Below, one piece after another: positions 13,704 through 26,968 of a DNA stretch of 64,000 nucleotides. Position 1 is the stretch's first letter; each line of letters starts with the position of its first letter. Below the pieces are notes generated by a model. It worked only from the letters and a program-made list of their open reading frames with translations, was not told the DNA's origin and searched no databases. The position numbers were made by a program, and so were the translations under genes. Source of the DNA: Onchocerca volvulus (lineage: Eukaryota; Nematoda; Chromadorea; Rhabditida; Onchocercidae); the NCBI GenBank assembly GCA_000499405.2, contig HG738138.1, forward strand, positions 19,817,753 to 19,881,752, in the 5' to 3' direction.

Positions 13704-15791
13704 TCAACATTCGATAAGATTTTCATTGATCCTATTCATTCCGATCACTAAACGAAGAACTAAATGAATCGTTTCAATTTCAATTCAATTGTTTGTCCTC
13801 TTAAACGCGATAAAAACGATTAATCTCTACCTGCCTAAGTTCCACCAACTTCTAATTATTTTTAAAAGATCCAACAACTACACCTTGTTTCTCTGCTACC
13901 TGCCAGTGTTACACCGATTAAGAATTCCCAGTTAGCTAAGCCAAGAACATCAAAGCTGATTGAGCGTTTGTTTCAGAGATGACTTTTGTAAATCATTTAA
14001 TAGTAGCATTGGTAACAACGAAATGCTACGTTCGTGTAAAGGTTAGTCATTAATTAAAGATGTTGGCGTTTATCCAGGAAATCTTTTACAGATTGGACAA
14101 GTTGGTCGAGTAGCAAAGTCAACAGTTCATATTCTGTCTCAGAAAATTCAGCTACGGGCAGAATGTTGTGCCAATCAAGCATACCAGTAGTTAGGATAAT
14201 TATGATCGAACAATGTGACCCATTATGCATGCGAATACGATGACCTTTGCCACTCATAATATAAGAAAAGGATAACAAAGAAGGATGACGAGAACATGTT
14301 AAGCAGTTGTTAACAGATTTCAGAACTTGGCATATCCAAAAAATTTTCACAGTCTAAAATAGTAATTATGGATTTAAAAGAGAAGCAATGAACTGATGAA
14401 CTATAAGATTTGAAAGTATACTTCAAGATTCAAGAAATGTTTTTTTAAATTTTATTCGATAAATTAAATAGCTCAAAATTCCAACCCAAGTTTCAAAATC
14501 TTGAAAAATCATTGAAATTTAAACTATTTGTCATACATCTTAATAACTGAGAGAAAAAATATATTAAAATTCATAGATCACATCCAAGTTGATTGAAAAA
14601 GTTCTGACTGTAGGAAATCGAATAAGTTCGGAATTTCATAAATAAATTGGTAAAAACAGCAAGGCAGTCACTGAATAATACCGTGAAGAGAAAGATGACA
14701 ACGATTATGTTGATGAGATTGCAGATATTGATAAATGAAAGAGAGTGGAAGCAGAAGATGAAGAGTAAGAAAAGTAAGGTAAGAAAGAGTAGAATTAAGA
14801 TAGGTAATTAATATAATTGATGAGAAATGTGCAGGAGATTCAGTGAAATGTGTCAAACTGAGAGTAAAGGGTAATTTCCTGAAATCAGGAGAGAGAAAAT
14901 CGAAGGAATGGATAGACAGAGTGGCGCGTCGATGTGAAAGTACGATAATAGCCACACAGCTCAAAAGTTTTTGATGGATGAATTGAAATGGAATAAAAAT
15001 GAAACTTTTGAAAACAGTACATCATTTCTTATTTTTGATTCATTACCAAAGCAAAACATTGATGGTGAAAATAGCTGTTATAGTAATATGATTTCTGACA
15101 AAATTGCGATGGCGACAACAGCAACAACATCAATTCCCATTTATGTTTTGCTTTCTCTATCAGAAAATTATTAAAAATGAAAATATATTCTATTAAAATT
15201 AATTTTTATGGTCCACCAAATTTATTTGAGTGCGGCGTCATTTTTGGAAAAAGTAATAGAATAGCTGCAGAACTCATGGCTCAAGAAAAAACAATATCTT
15301 GATCTTCTTTTCGATATTTATTAACTTGAGAGGAAAAAAAAAAAAAAAAAAAAACGATATTTTAGCAAAACGAAGCGTGAATTAAAATTCCTATTGACTG
15401 ATATTTTTCTAGTTTTTAGTATAAGTTACGTTTTTATTAGTGGATATTTTTGTCTGAAAGGACACAGTTTAATTAACTGGCAGTAATAAGACAAATTAAA
15501 CGGGGAAATGAAAAATATTGTTTGGTGATCGTGCAGAATTTGAGTAATAAATTTCGAAAAAACGAAATATAGCGGTGATTTTCAGCGAAATTAATAAAAA
15601 CCAGTCATGTAGCATGTTTCCACTAGCATTTAAACTAATCAATTTACAAGTGAGCAAATAAGCATTTGGTATAAGAAATTATTTGATCATTCAACTCAAA
15701 CTTGGTAAAATTAGGTAGTTTTTCCGAAGCGGATTTTTTTCAGTTTGGAATAATGCATTTTCGAAACATGCATTTAGTTCAATTAGAAGTA

Positions 15792-15803
15792 TTAGGTCGG
15801 CCC
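15792..15803 (+). repeat. Possible mariner-type terminal repeat fragment
   Basis: The string TTAGGTCGGCCC directly follows a TA dinucleotide (15790-15791), which is how 5' ends of several mariner-family elements begin (TA target, then TTAGGT-type terminus). I found no matching inverted end within about 1.5 kb and no transposase motif in any frame nearby. At best this is a remnant. Confidence 0.25.
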
Positions 15804-16591
15804 TTAATTATCGCTTTGATTTTCGACTGAAGACCAGATCATAATTCATTAAAACATTGACAATATGACATTTTCAAAACATTACTATATAGCAGCCACA
15901 CTTTTGATTTATCCGCAACCATAACTTGGCTTTTCAAACATCAGAAAGGCCTTTCTTACTGGGGGGTCAACTGAAGCTTTTGCAAATACTATGGAAAATA
16001 AAATAGATTTTGTGAAATGTTGCAGTCTGGCAAACGCATTCAAACTGGCTTTAAGGAAGCTATAAACAGGGAAAGTAAAGTGCAACTTCTGTATAGGAAT
16101 ATCCATGTTACAATGGTTACCACAACTGCTATCTGTTGTTATCTTATTTCAGTGATGCTATCTCCTCAAAACTTCAGTAATTTTCGCGTTGAAGCAGAGA
16201 TAAATTACTTCAAGATGGCATCTTACATAGCTTCTGGAGCTCCACTAGTGATTCAAATTCTTTAGCAGAATATTAATATTATGGTGATAATCATTGCTGA
16301 ATTGGTCATAACAAAATTAAATTTCACAACATTAAAAAATGAGCCATGTGAAATGAGATAAGGCACCAGCTGATAATATTTCTGAAGCATTCCACTAATA
16401 CTAAAAGGCTCAAATGATTAGAACTAAGACAAGACAAAATAAATCCAAATATCCAAATAAAAAAGTAGTGGGTGGTGGGGTTGTAATCCGTGCAAGCAAA
16501 GGCAAAAAAACTGTTTTTAATATTCTCTAAAATAGAATTTCATGAACCACCCAAACCAGGTTTTTATCATAAGCCAAAAAAGTTGTTGAAA

Positions 16592-16595
<4 letters not shown>

Positions 16596-16647
<52 letters not shown>
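16596..16647. repeat. TA dinucleotide microsatellite
   Basis: An uninterrupted run of about 26 TA units in intergenic DNA. Likely length-polymorphic. Confidence 0.97.
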
Positions 16648-16651
<4 letters not shown>

Positions 16652-18101
16652 TGTGTTCTTGACTATCAATCAAAACACAAAAATTTCTCGAATCACTGTT
16701 TACTTACTTTGTCAATAAAAACAAATAATAATTTAGTTTCTAAAAGAGAAAAATTTCCCTCAGTAGCTATCGACTGAAGTGGAATAATGATCATAGCTTA
16801 GACAATATTCTATTACTTTTCAAACATTTTTCAAATTTTTTAACATTCCAAAATCCCCGAAGAATCGCAACTTCAAAATTTTGAAAACTTTCATGCATTT
16901 AATAAGAACGAAAAATAAAATGTCTTAAATATTACAAGTGAACAGTTCGAATAAGATTTTATTTTGGTAGAAGACAATTTTTCTTTGCTTTCATTCTGAA
17001 GGGCACAAAAATGAAATCAGAAAGTTTGGAGAATACATTGAATTAAATGTATCTCGACATAATAAATCTGCCAATCTTTGCAAAATTGCCTCATTAGGTA
17101 AAAATAAGCAGATATTTGTTTATTCTTGAATTTCAAAAATTATGAAGTCTTTTCTCTCCATCATCGATTCTCAGTATTGAAATTTTAAACGGATTATGGA
17201 ATAATACCGAATTATTTACAATAAAAATTTTTTACTGTGTGAATAAAACAATTATTTTTGATATGTAATTCATTCGTAATTCATTTGTTCTGAAATTTTG
17301 ATGTTTCTAAAGACATCGTTACCCATTATTCTTATTACTATTGTTGAAGAGTCTTTAAATAGCATCAGGTATTTAGATCGTCCGTTTTTAATTTCTGCCT
17401 GTTTCTATTCAACGAACTTTTTTTCCTCTTTTGCAAATATTAATAGCTATAATTGTACTTCAACAAAGTGTCTCCAGCGAAGCAAGTCTTTTTCCATTTT
17501 CTATTCTTCACTTAACTATTTATATTGTAAAATCTTGAAAAAAAAAAAAAAAGACTTTTCAAAGGAAAAATAATGAAAGAAATTATTCGCAATAAATTTA
17601 ATGATTATATATTACTTCTCATTTGCGATTTCGATGGTAATGCAGTATTATTTTCAGGAAGAAGTCATATTCTTTACTTTTCATTTTCTCTTTCTTAATT
17701 TCATTACATTTCAGAGCTTAAAAAAGACATTCGAGGATTCAATGGCTAAATTACTATAACCAGTTAATTATTTTTTACGTCGGCATCTAACACACGCTAT
17801 CTTACTATCTAGCACACGAAATCTTACTTGAGCTATTCATGAACACAGGAATTTTCTCTAAGGCATCTTTTCTCCCTTATTTTAAAGTTACATTGACCAA
17901 CGACATGATAATTTAGTTATTACAGTGAATTTTAACGCCCTTTCAGATACTATCGATTTGAATCGTAACAATCCAAATATCAAAACTTTCACTGTTTAAT
18001 CAGGATGTTTTATTTGCATCTCAACTCGCTTTATTTCAAGATTTTTTTGATATTTAGATATTTTTTTAAGCTGTATTTGGTGTTATTCATAAGGAATATT
18101 A

Positions 18102-18190
18102 AATTTTATTATTGCTATATTTATTACTAAAGTAATTTTATTATTGCTAATTTTATTCTTGCTAAATTAATTTCATTATTGCTATATATT
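18102..18190. repeat. Degenerate tandem repeat, TTATTATTGCTA core
   Basis: Four imperfect copies of a unit built on ATTTTATTATTGCTA, with variable spacers, lie in tandem. AT-rich minisatellite-like sequence; no coding frame uses it. Confidence 0.7.
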
Positions 18191-19751
18191 AATTCGATGC
18201 ATGACATAAAAACGGCTCAGGACATTTAATCAATTTGATTAAATTAGAATGTAAGGACGATTTTATAAGATCAGATTTCACGATTCTCGAAGATAGGCTC
18301 GAAATTTCCCATGCATATAAAATTTTTAATAAATATGTTAAAAATTCCTCTAGATGATTTATTCGATAGAAATACATTCGTTAAAAATTTAAAATTACGT
18401 AATATTGCAGTAAATTATTTATATTGGAACAGTAATAGCTAAGATTTCAACCTTAACGGAGGGAGAATTTAATATTTGATTGTTTATTTCATGGATATTT
18501 CAAGTTTATTCGCTCTATACATAAAAAAATTCATTACATTTCAAGGAAATTTGACATTGTAAAGATTGCATGAATCTTCACTAAGATGTTAAAAATATTA
18601 ATGAAATAAGATCACAGGTTGCAATGCTCATTCATCTCAGTCTATCTTTCTCCATTTCCTTCTAGTCTTCAAATTCAAAATACATTTTACAAACATCTGT
18701 CATATTTTCACGTTCAATATGTTATCTTATCAACAGCATTTCCCATATCATCTTTAAAATTTTATTTTAAGATATTAATTAAGCACATTCAAGTTTCATC
18801 AATTGAGCAACTCATATTAGTATTTCATCAACGTCCAAAAAAACATTGCAAATGAATTGAAATAACTCAATTACGCTTTCGAGATTTTAATTCCTGTAAG
18901 GATTTTAAAATATTATTGCATTATTAAAACCAAAATTTTCCGAATTTTTTGGATTTTTAAATTGTTTATAATTCACAAATTTTATTGATATCGTTATGAT
19001 TGCAACTTTTGTAAATAATGTGCACAATGCGCTGACAAATTAAATGTAGCGATTATTAGTATGTTAATATGAATTGAATTGAAGAAATCATTGAATCATT
19101 GAAATAATTCCGGATCAAATATATCCAGCATTCTAAATTCCTCAAAAATTTCTATCCAAATAAAAACTACACTGGCAGATGAGCAAAAAAATTGGAAAAT
19201 AAGAAACAGAACTCCTCCGCTCTTTTCATTTTTCTTCACAATTTTTTAACCTTCGCTTGGTTGAAATATCCTAATTGGCATTTTGATTTCCTCAATTTAA
19301 AATGGAATTTTCCATCCTTTTCTAATCTCTATGTCCCTAGCAATATCTTACGAATAATAAAAATGAGCTATCGGTATAAAAATTATACTTACGTTCGAAA
19401 GTTTTGGCTCAAATATTCTGTGAAGGAAACATGATATATATCAGTTAAGTGATAAAGAATCGAATAGAAATGTACGATTCCTAACAATTCTTGCGTCAAA
19501 AAGTTCGTAAGAAAAAAAATCTATCTCAGATAACTAGAAATAAAAATGTACTTTACATATATTTTCAATTAAAAAAGTATAAAATAAGCAAGAAGCAAAT
19601 AAATAGTCAAAATAGGACCCGCAACGTCCGTTAAGTTGAGTATTCGAGGAGGTCAGGATGAGTAAAGGGTAGAATTGGATATGACCTGGAATCTTAGAGG
19701 AAGAAGGAAGGGAGAAACATGGGATGCATAGATTATATTATTAATACACTT

Positions 19752-22700
19752 TCATATACTTTTTCTTGCGAATAATTTTTTGCTAAACACAGAACTATTC
19801 TCAGTGGTGAAGATATGCATGGATTCGGATACTCTGTCCGATCCTGAGGTAGTTGTTTCCGAAAAATGTCGCGCTTCCGGTGGATAGGTTGATGAACATA
19901 CCATCGATAATTCATCATTACTATCCGTATCTCTCACCCTTTCATTAATTTGTAATTCGCTTGATAAAGCATCATTTCGAATCATCTGTTCTTCCTCTCC
20001 TATACCTGTTTCTCCTTCCACCTGTGATCTGGAATTTATTATTGTTCGTCTTACAAATAATGTATCGGCAACATACGAACATCATATTTTATAAGTAAAA
20101 AAAGCATGGAGATATTTCCCGATAGAAAACTCGATGGAACTTGCCTAATAAATGGCGGCAATTTAGTAGCATCTTCGTAGGTTGGTAATGGTGGCAGATT
20201 GTCTCGTTGGCATGACCCTCCTGAAAATCTTAAGGACTAACAAAGCATAACGAACATTCTATCAAAATTTGTGATTTTCTAGAGATCCATGTTATTTGTA
20301 TCACTGACCACTATGAGAATTTATAATGTAAGGAGGAGGTCCTTCATTGGGAAATGTAACGGATCTGAATGACAGAATCCGCGGATCTTCTGGTACTGTT
20401 ACATTGCCACGCCGTGCAGTAATTTCAATGCCCGATCGGACTAATGCTTCACGTCGAACAGTCGCAAACCGATTTTGTACCTAAAGCAGAAGAAACAGAA
20501 GAGGATTGAAGTTCGGAATTCGAAAGGTTTGGGAAACGAGAAAAAGGAAAAGAAAGAAATGAATATTCATCAGGAAAGAGAATAAGTAGTTCATGAGAAT
20601 CGATCTTTCAAAGACACTGAAAGAAATTTGTATGGTACTTTGAAATGATATGGTTTCAAAGAGATTCACTAACTATAAATCACTTATCATATTATTTTTC
20701 TTTCTAAATTTTCAAAGAGTATAAATCAACAAAATTATGATATTTTAAAATTACAAAGTTGTAATTCAAACTGTATTACTGAAATGAATACTTTTCGTAA
20801 AATTCCTTGCTATTACAACAAATACACGAAGAAACGCTTTACTGAATGTTAGAAAATACGTAAATGGCAAAAAACTTTGTGGTAAATTTTACAGTATCTT
20901 AACGAACTTCCAGTTCTGTAAATTATAAGTCAAGATATTGGCAAACCTGCATTCTGTGTTTCATTAACAAATACATGGAAAGAACGAGAATAGCGATCAT
21001 GACGAGACTAAACAAGGTACTCGATACATCTCGACTGAGGAAATCATTGTCTTGATAGACATTCTGTAAATCCTTCATCATTTTTTAATTATGAATATGC
21101 AGGCGAACTTAATCTAATTATATGTAATAATATGCAGCCTGAACACACTCTCCAGAAGATGAATAGGTTGCATGCAATTAAATTTTTCATCTCTAAAATA
21201 CACCTTTTTGGTCAAAAAAATGTCGTTTGGGCACAATATTTATTCGAATTCGAAGCAACTTTGTAATTTTTATCTTCTTTTTAAAATGGATTTTAATGAC
21301 AAATGATGTTTGTTATTTATCCAGTTATTTTTTTATTTAGCTTATTAATCATTTGTTTATTTATTACTGCACCATTATCTATCGTATCAATTTATATCAC
21401 TAATCACTTCAATCAGTGAATAATCGAATTAAATGAACTGATAACAAGTAACCCATATTCACTTCAAAACAATATAAAACAATGCCTACTCTATCATATA
21501 TGTAATTTATTATTCGGAATTATTAAAAACTATCTTCTGCGTGTGTCTACGATCTGTTGATCACTTTAAAATAAATAATATTTATTGTTAATGTAATTAA
21601 CGACTAGATGCTGCACTATTAATTAATTCTGTGATCAGTTACCTGTTGCATAGCACATTTTTTTATTCTATTTGTATTAGAAAATTTTCGCATGAAAAAA
21701 AGTTGCAATAATGCTCCTTCATTTCTATTCATTCATTTCTGAACATTGAAACTTCCAAGAAACAGGTAATTTTTTTCTGCTTATTCACGCGATTGCATTC
21801 TTCGTCATAGCTATGATTCATGTCTTCCAAGAATTTCAAGACATAATAAACCCCTGAGGCACGTTATCATCTATTAAACAGATATAATCAGCTTGTTTTT
21901 CAATTGTCCAAGTTGAGCAGAGACTGACAAAAAGGCAAGCCATTATAGCTTCTTCACTTATTATAATCGGGGAATAACCTGCTTAAAACAGATATGATTC
22001 GAAAGGAAGGATTAACGAACCTGTTCTCGGTAGCCATGAAATTGCAACATAACCGATGTACGATTGGCATCGATCTCGCAATGATAACCGAGAAAATTCG
22101 GGGGACATAGACACTGACGTCGTATCTCAGTGCCACCATTCAAACACACGATATTTCGGCATTCCTCACCTTGATAAAATGGCGTACAAGCACAATAATC
22201 ACGACCATTCGCGTCTAGAGAAGTGAAATTACAAGCATTAATTTGAAGGATTTCTGAATTTAGTCATTACACAGTTTGGCCATAGACCAACAGTTCACAA
22301 CTGATAAAAACTCGAGTATTTTACCATTCAGTTTTCAACTTACGACAGAGTCACGACTATAGGTCTACATGCAAACAGACAGAAACTTTTTTAAGAAATC
22401 AGAATGTAAGCAAGCTAATTAGGAACCATTCAACTAGCGTAGAATGAGCTTTGGAAAAGTGATGCTGTTTTGGTATTACAATAAAATCACTAATGATTAC
22501 CGAATCAATTATTTTAACTCAGCAAAATACATATTCTGAATCATGTCTCTTTTTGCCTTGAAATTTTATGTCACTTCTGAATAAGCTTCTTTTCAGTCAC
22601 TTTCGAATGAACAAAACTGTCAATTCAAGAAAATGATAAACGGGTATTGAAAAAATTTTTTCACAAATTTCCGATAAAAATATCTTAACGGAGGCTATTT

Positions 22701-24042
22701 GTGCAGCTTTAAGAGCAGACTGCGGCTAGAAATTAATCTTATCATCAAAATCACACTTACTTATCGAAATTATATCACTAACCTCTCATTCGCTGACCCT
22801 GATCGCAATATTTTTCACATTGCTCTCCGAAATATGGCTCAGGGCAGATACATTCCGAATTAGAACTAAATGAGCGATGGCCGTTATTTATGCATGGCTT
22901 GAGACGTCTGCAACTGCGATCCAAGTATTCATGTGGTGGTACTTCTGAAGAATTTGAACTTCACAAAGTCAAAGATAATAAAATTTTTCTTAAACAGCAA
23001 ACAAATCTCAGGGAGTAAAGAGAAACAGTGAATAAATTCCCGTTGAATTTGAAAGACGGGAATTTAAAGATGAGAAAGTCATAAAGGCGTGTGAATACCA
23101 GGACATTTACAGGTCACGCCGATGCCACTGAAATCGTCGAAAGTGAAGATTGCGGAAGCGTAAAGGAGATAGCTGCCGTGATACATACGACATTTGAAAT
23201 CGGTCCCCTTCTCTTTTGCTGTACCTCGAGTTCGAGATCCAGCACTACTGGAAATAATATGTTCACCGTAACGCTCGTTATTTATATAATCCGATTCCTC
23301 ATGGGTCCAATTTCGAATAACCTAAAACTGTGATCACCAAAACACATTATCCTTATTTAAGTTCAATTGAAATAATCGAAAAAGGTTAATTTTAATTATC
23401 ATAAAATCAATTTTGACAATTTTTGTCCATTTTCTATTCTATAGTCCTGCTAAAGTTTATTAATACTTGGAACCTAAAGAACTTGATGCGTTACCATTGA
23501 ACACATGAAGAGAAGGATTATTTCATCTCGTAACTTTTGCATGAATTGTTTTGAATTCAGCAAACGATGACACTCATACAAGTAATTGCTGATCATAAAA
23601 CCTGGCATTCAGATTATATTTCTGGTCGAGAACCTCTCGAACAAATGATAGATATAATTTAATTGTAAAGGTTAAATTCCAATTTTTTCATGCCCCAATT
23701 TTTAAAAACACAAAGAAATTGATTAATATGTCCTCATTCAGAACTTTTCTTTAATAATACTCCAGATTTTCTGATCAATTTATATGTCGAAGGATTATTC
23801 ACTAAAAAGTTAATTGGGATGCAAAACAAATGTTTTACTAATTGCTAATAATAAAGAGATGATAAGATGACAATGCAAACTCCATCCTATCAGAAAATTG
23901 TATTCCAAACATAGAAGATAAAATACCTGCGGATTCTCTGGTATCGGATATCCACCCAAACAACAAATAATTCTGAATGGACGCGGTAACCACAACGAAC
24001 TGTAATCAACTTTGGTTGATTTCGCTGTGGAATTGCTCTTGT
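19752..24042 (-). CDS. EGF-like single-pass membrane protein, 5' incomplete
   Basis: Eight minus-strand exons join in phase: 24042-23927, 23321-23099, 22944-22783, 22214-22021, 21063-20947, 20480-20309, 20220-20145 and 20028-19752 (TAA). They give 444 residues; the first found exon starts inside a codon, so the N-terminus and any signal peptide lie upstream and were not found. Order: a unique extracellular region with paired Cys, one EGF-like module (exon 3), Cys-rich sequence and a second EGF-like module (exon 4, CxC then Cys eight residues on), one membrane helix (exon 5, followed by Lys-His-Arg as stop-transfer), and a cytoplasmic tail of about 170 residues. The tail has PPPY (exon 6) and PLPTYEDA (exon 7), PY-type motifs that known WW-domain ligases of the Nedd4 group bind. 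This suggests a type I surface protein controlled by ubiquitination. The exact family was not recognised. The intron between exons 7 and 8 uses a GC donor. Confidence 0.8.
20029..20144 (-). other. GC-AG intron
   Basis: The exon ending at 20145 is followed on the minus strand by GCAAGT, and the next exon begins after TTCCAG. Joining there keeps the frame (leftover AG plus A makes an Arg codon). No GT donor nearby gives the same phase. GC-AG is a known minor variant of the major spliceosome, and the +3 to +6 bases are strong, as is usual for this class. Confidence 0.75.
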
Positions 24043-24664
24043 CTGCAAAATTACAACATTTAACTAAGGGGTTCAGGTATGGAATGATCCAAAACAGATT
24101 TCTTTTTTGCTATTGAAAATTTCATTTTTTATTCTTTAAATTATGTCCTCTAAAATCTCATACAACTTGCCTGCGCATGCTATCACAAAATTAATTACAT
24201 GATGTCAAAGTAGAACTAAAAATATTTCCCAAAAATTTCAGACAGAGTACAGATGTATTATTACTTGCTGATTGATTATGAGCAGGGAAAAGTGCAAAAT
24301 TATTTCGTGCGAGTTTAGTTATTTGATTTTTGGAAAGCTGAATAATCATATGATAAAAGATTTTTGTTTGATATGCCTGACAGTTTTTCTGTTTTGCTCG
24401 AACTTCTGTTCCCTACGAAAATGTTTAAATCACAAATTCGTAAGTTCAATTGGCAATGAAGGCATTGTTCTCTTTCAAAATGAAGAATTACAGCAATCGC
24501 ATTATTGACGTACTACGAAATGTTCACTCACTGTAATTGAACCGTTCTTTTCGACAAAAATTTAAACGATATATTGGTAAAACAAACCGAGATTGTGAAC
24601 ATTAGCAATAATGGTAACAGTGGAAAACGAAATAATTTGCAGTATTATCATTGCTACTATTCAG

Positions 24665-24739
24665 AAAATCAAGCATCAAAGAACGTGAGGAAGCACTGCG
24701 ATGTTCAAACCTCATTAGTCCATTTGTAACTGAAATGAG
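24665..24739 (+). CDS. Candidate internal exon, plus strand
   Basis: A 75-bp segment bounded by a credible acceptor (CTACTATTCAG) and donor (ATGAG|GTACTT) is open with a charged, protein-like composition (Lys-Ser-Ser-Ile-Lys-Glu-Arg-Glu-Glu). No partner exons were found, and a long poly-A tract follows within 20 bp. It may be an isolated chance match to exon signals. Confidence 0.2.
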
Positions 24740-26938
24740 GTACTTTTTTTACAAAAAAAAAAAAAAAAAATTTAAAACAAGTTTTCAAGTGGCTTGCAAC
24801 ACATTGAACATTATATGATCATATTCATGCACTTGAAGTTTTGCTAAAAAGAAAAATTCTATAAAATTGTCCATAATTATGTATTTCGAAAATTCCAATT
24901 ATTGATTTGAAATTCAATTAAATTTAAATCTATATCATACTAATAAAATTGTTTAGATTGTATAAATAATCTTTATACCAATTTTCATGTCTCTTTTATA
25001 CAGCAAGTAGTACTTTGGACATTTCATCAATGTCGTTTAGTTATCTTAAATTTAAAACTAAAAACAAAAATTTTCATGGTAGAAAATTTAAAAAGTATGT
25101 GTGAGAAGGAGAGAAGAAAATTGCTAAGCATAATTCTGACAATCGACGATTTATCATTTATCATTAAGTCTAAGATTTGGATAATATATCACTTTGTCTT
25201 GGAAACTGAATACAAAAATGTCGCTGATTGCAAATCTTTTGGAAAAATTGTGATTGAAGTAAACGAAGAGGTGAAATGAGTATCACTTCAATCAAATTTG
25301 AAATACAGAAAATTGAATTCTTAAAGCTGAATTTAAGAAAAAATCTCTTCAGCGATGTTTTTATCCTTGACAATTGTCTGAATATCCAAAAAAACATGAA
25401 ACGTTTCAATGATTAAAGATATATTAATGCTACAGGTATCGGTTCTGATTAGCATGCAGCAGTGAAAATCAGGTTCGAATTTTTTAAACAATATATTTTA
25501 CTATATCGGATTTCAACGATCACAAAATATCGATTTTCAGATATATGTTAATTCAATCTTGAAATTTCTCATTTTAGTGCTGATAAAAATGCATACCTTC
25601 AATTAAAAGCATCAAACACTATTTCGAAATTGTTAAGAATAATTCTTGTAAGAACCAGTTTTCTGATTTCTGAGCAAAATATTCGGTTAAAGAAAGCCAT
25701 TCAAATAAAGAATAATTGTACCACAAATGTTATATGAGTGCCAAACACAACAATTTAGAGTTCAGTCAATGCTATCCCAATTTTTTATTCCAATTTGGCT
25801 AGGAAATGTCGAATAAACTGTCTAAAGTTAAAATGATAATCTCAAAATGCTCTTGTAAAGAATATTAGTAAAATAGGTCAAATACCAATATCCATTGCAG
25901 TAAAGCGACTCGTCTGGGCTCATACAAGTAATTTTTTATTCAAACAAAGAATTAAGTAATCAAAATCTAAATATTCTTTTTATAATCAATTTTGAACACT
26001 TAAGCATTCAATTTCTGCATAAAATTATGCAAAATTTATATCTATTAGTGAAGGAGGCAATAAACTGAAATTTAAAATTATTAGTTGGCGAAAATTTATG
26101 ACTCATTTCAACCGCCGACTGTATCAATCATGTTAGCAAAAACTTGGAAAAAAACGATGAAATATTATGAGAAACTAACGCAGTTTAGAAAATTAGATAA
26201 ACAACATTTTAAATTAATGAGATAATTTAAAGTAAATATTAAAATTTCGCAAAAATTCTGGCATCAGCCTCCATATTGATAGAAGATTACAATTTCAGTT
26301 GGGAGAACATGTTTGGTTTTGCTGATTATTTATTGCAAATAGAAAAATCATATTTTGAAAATTAATATTTAGCTAGGCAACAAGAAAGTGAATAAATCAT
26401 TAAAATCTTTGCAATAACGCTATGAACGGACGGCTGGTTGATAAGTCATCTTCCAAAACTACAAAGAAAAATTAATATTAGTTTAATCCTTTAGAATATC
26501 AAATTTTTTTATTTTCAAATTAGACTGACACAATCTTCAAAGCATATGATTCTATTGGGTGCCTGAAAAAGGTTTTCACTCAGCAATATGCTTTTATTCG
26601 TTGTGTAATAATTTTGTCGATTTTCTTCAGAGAAAGGAAAATTGAGAAAAATAATTTGAATAAAATAATCCGTTAAAAAAATAGCTGAAGTTCATAAATT
26701 GTCAGCATTAAATTTGCAAAATTATTTAAAAAATCAAAAAAAGTTCGAAAAGCTACTGGAAATGGGAATATCGAACAATTCGAAGGCTGCCCAAAACCTT
26801 TGGATGAGAAAATTAATGAAAAGCAAATGAGAAAATCAATGAAATAAACTTATTCGCTAAAATGTTTAATATAATACTGTTCAAACTAATGCTAATGTAT
26901 GACAATGTTTGAAATAAAGCAGTGATTTTACCAGTGGA

Positions 26939-26968
26939 CGAATTAATTAATAATAAATAATTAATTCG
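26939..26968. repeat. 11-bp inverted repeat
   Basis: CGAATTAATTA (26939-26949) is the exact complement of 26958-26968 with an 8-nt AT-rich spacer. In DNA this AT-rich such palindromes are not rare. Confidence 0.6.

Larger units (their letters stand above)
12556..19751. other. Gene-poor intergenic DNA with simple repeats
   Basis: No gene could be supported here. Contents are poly-A tracts (13667-13703, near 15332-15354), a TA microsatellite, a degenerate tandem repeat near 18.1 kb, a possible mariner-type end at 15.79 kb, and purine-rich low-complexity sequence around 14.64-14.95 kb. The minus frame ending at 14054 (98 codons, or 68 from an internal Met) has a credible C-terminal half but is within the length expected by chance. 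Confidence 0.55.

Noticed and set aside
15690..15715. Minus-strand string ACCAAGTTTGAG resembling the 3' half of the nematode SL1 leader
   Set aside because: The real leader has an extra C, the 5' half does not match, and no donor GT follows the final G, so it is not an SL RNA gene.
25440..25500. GGTTCGAAT string resembling a tRNA B box
   Set aside because: No A box at the proper distance upstream, and the flanking bases do not form a T-stem.
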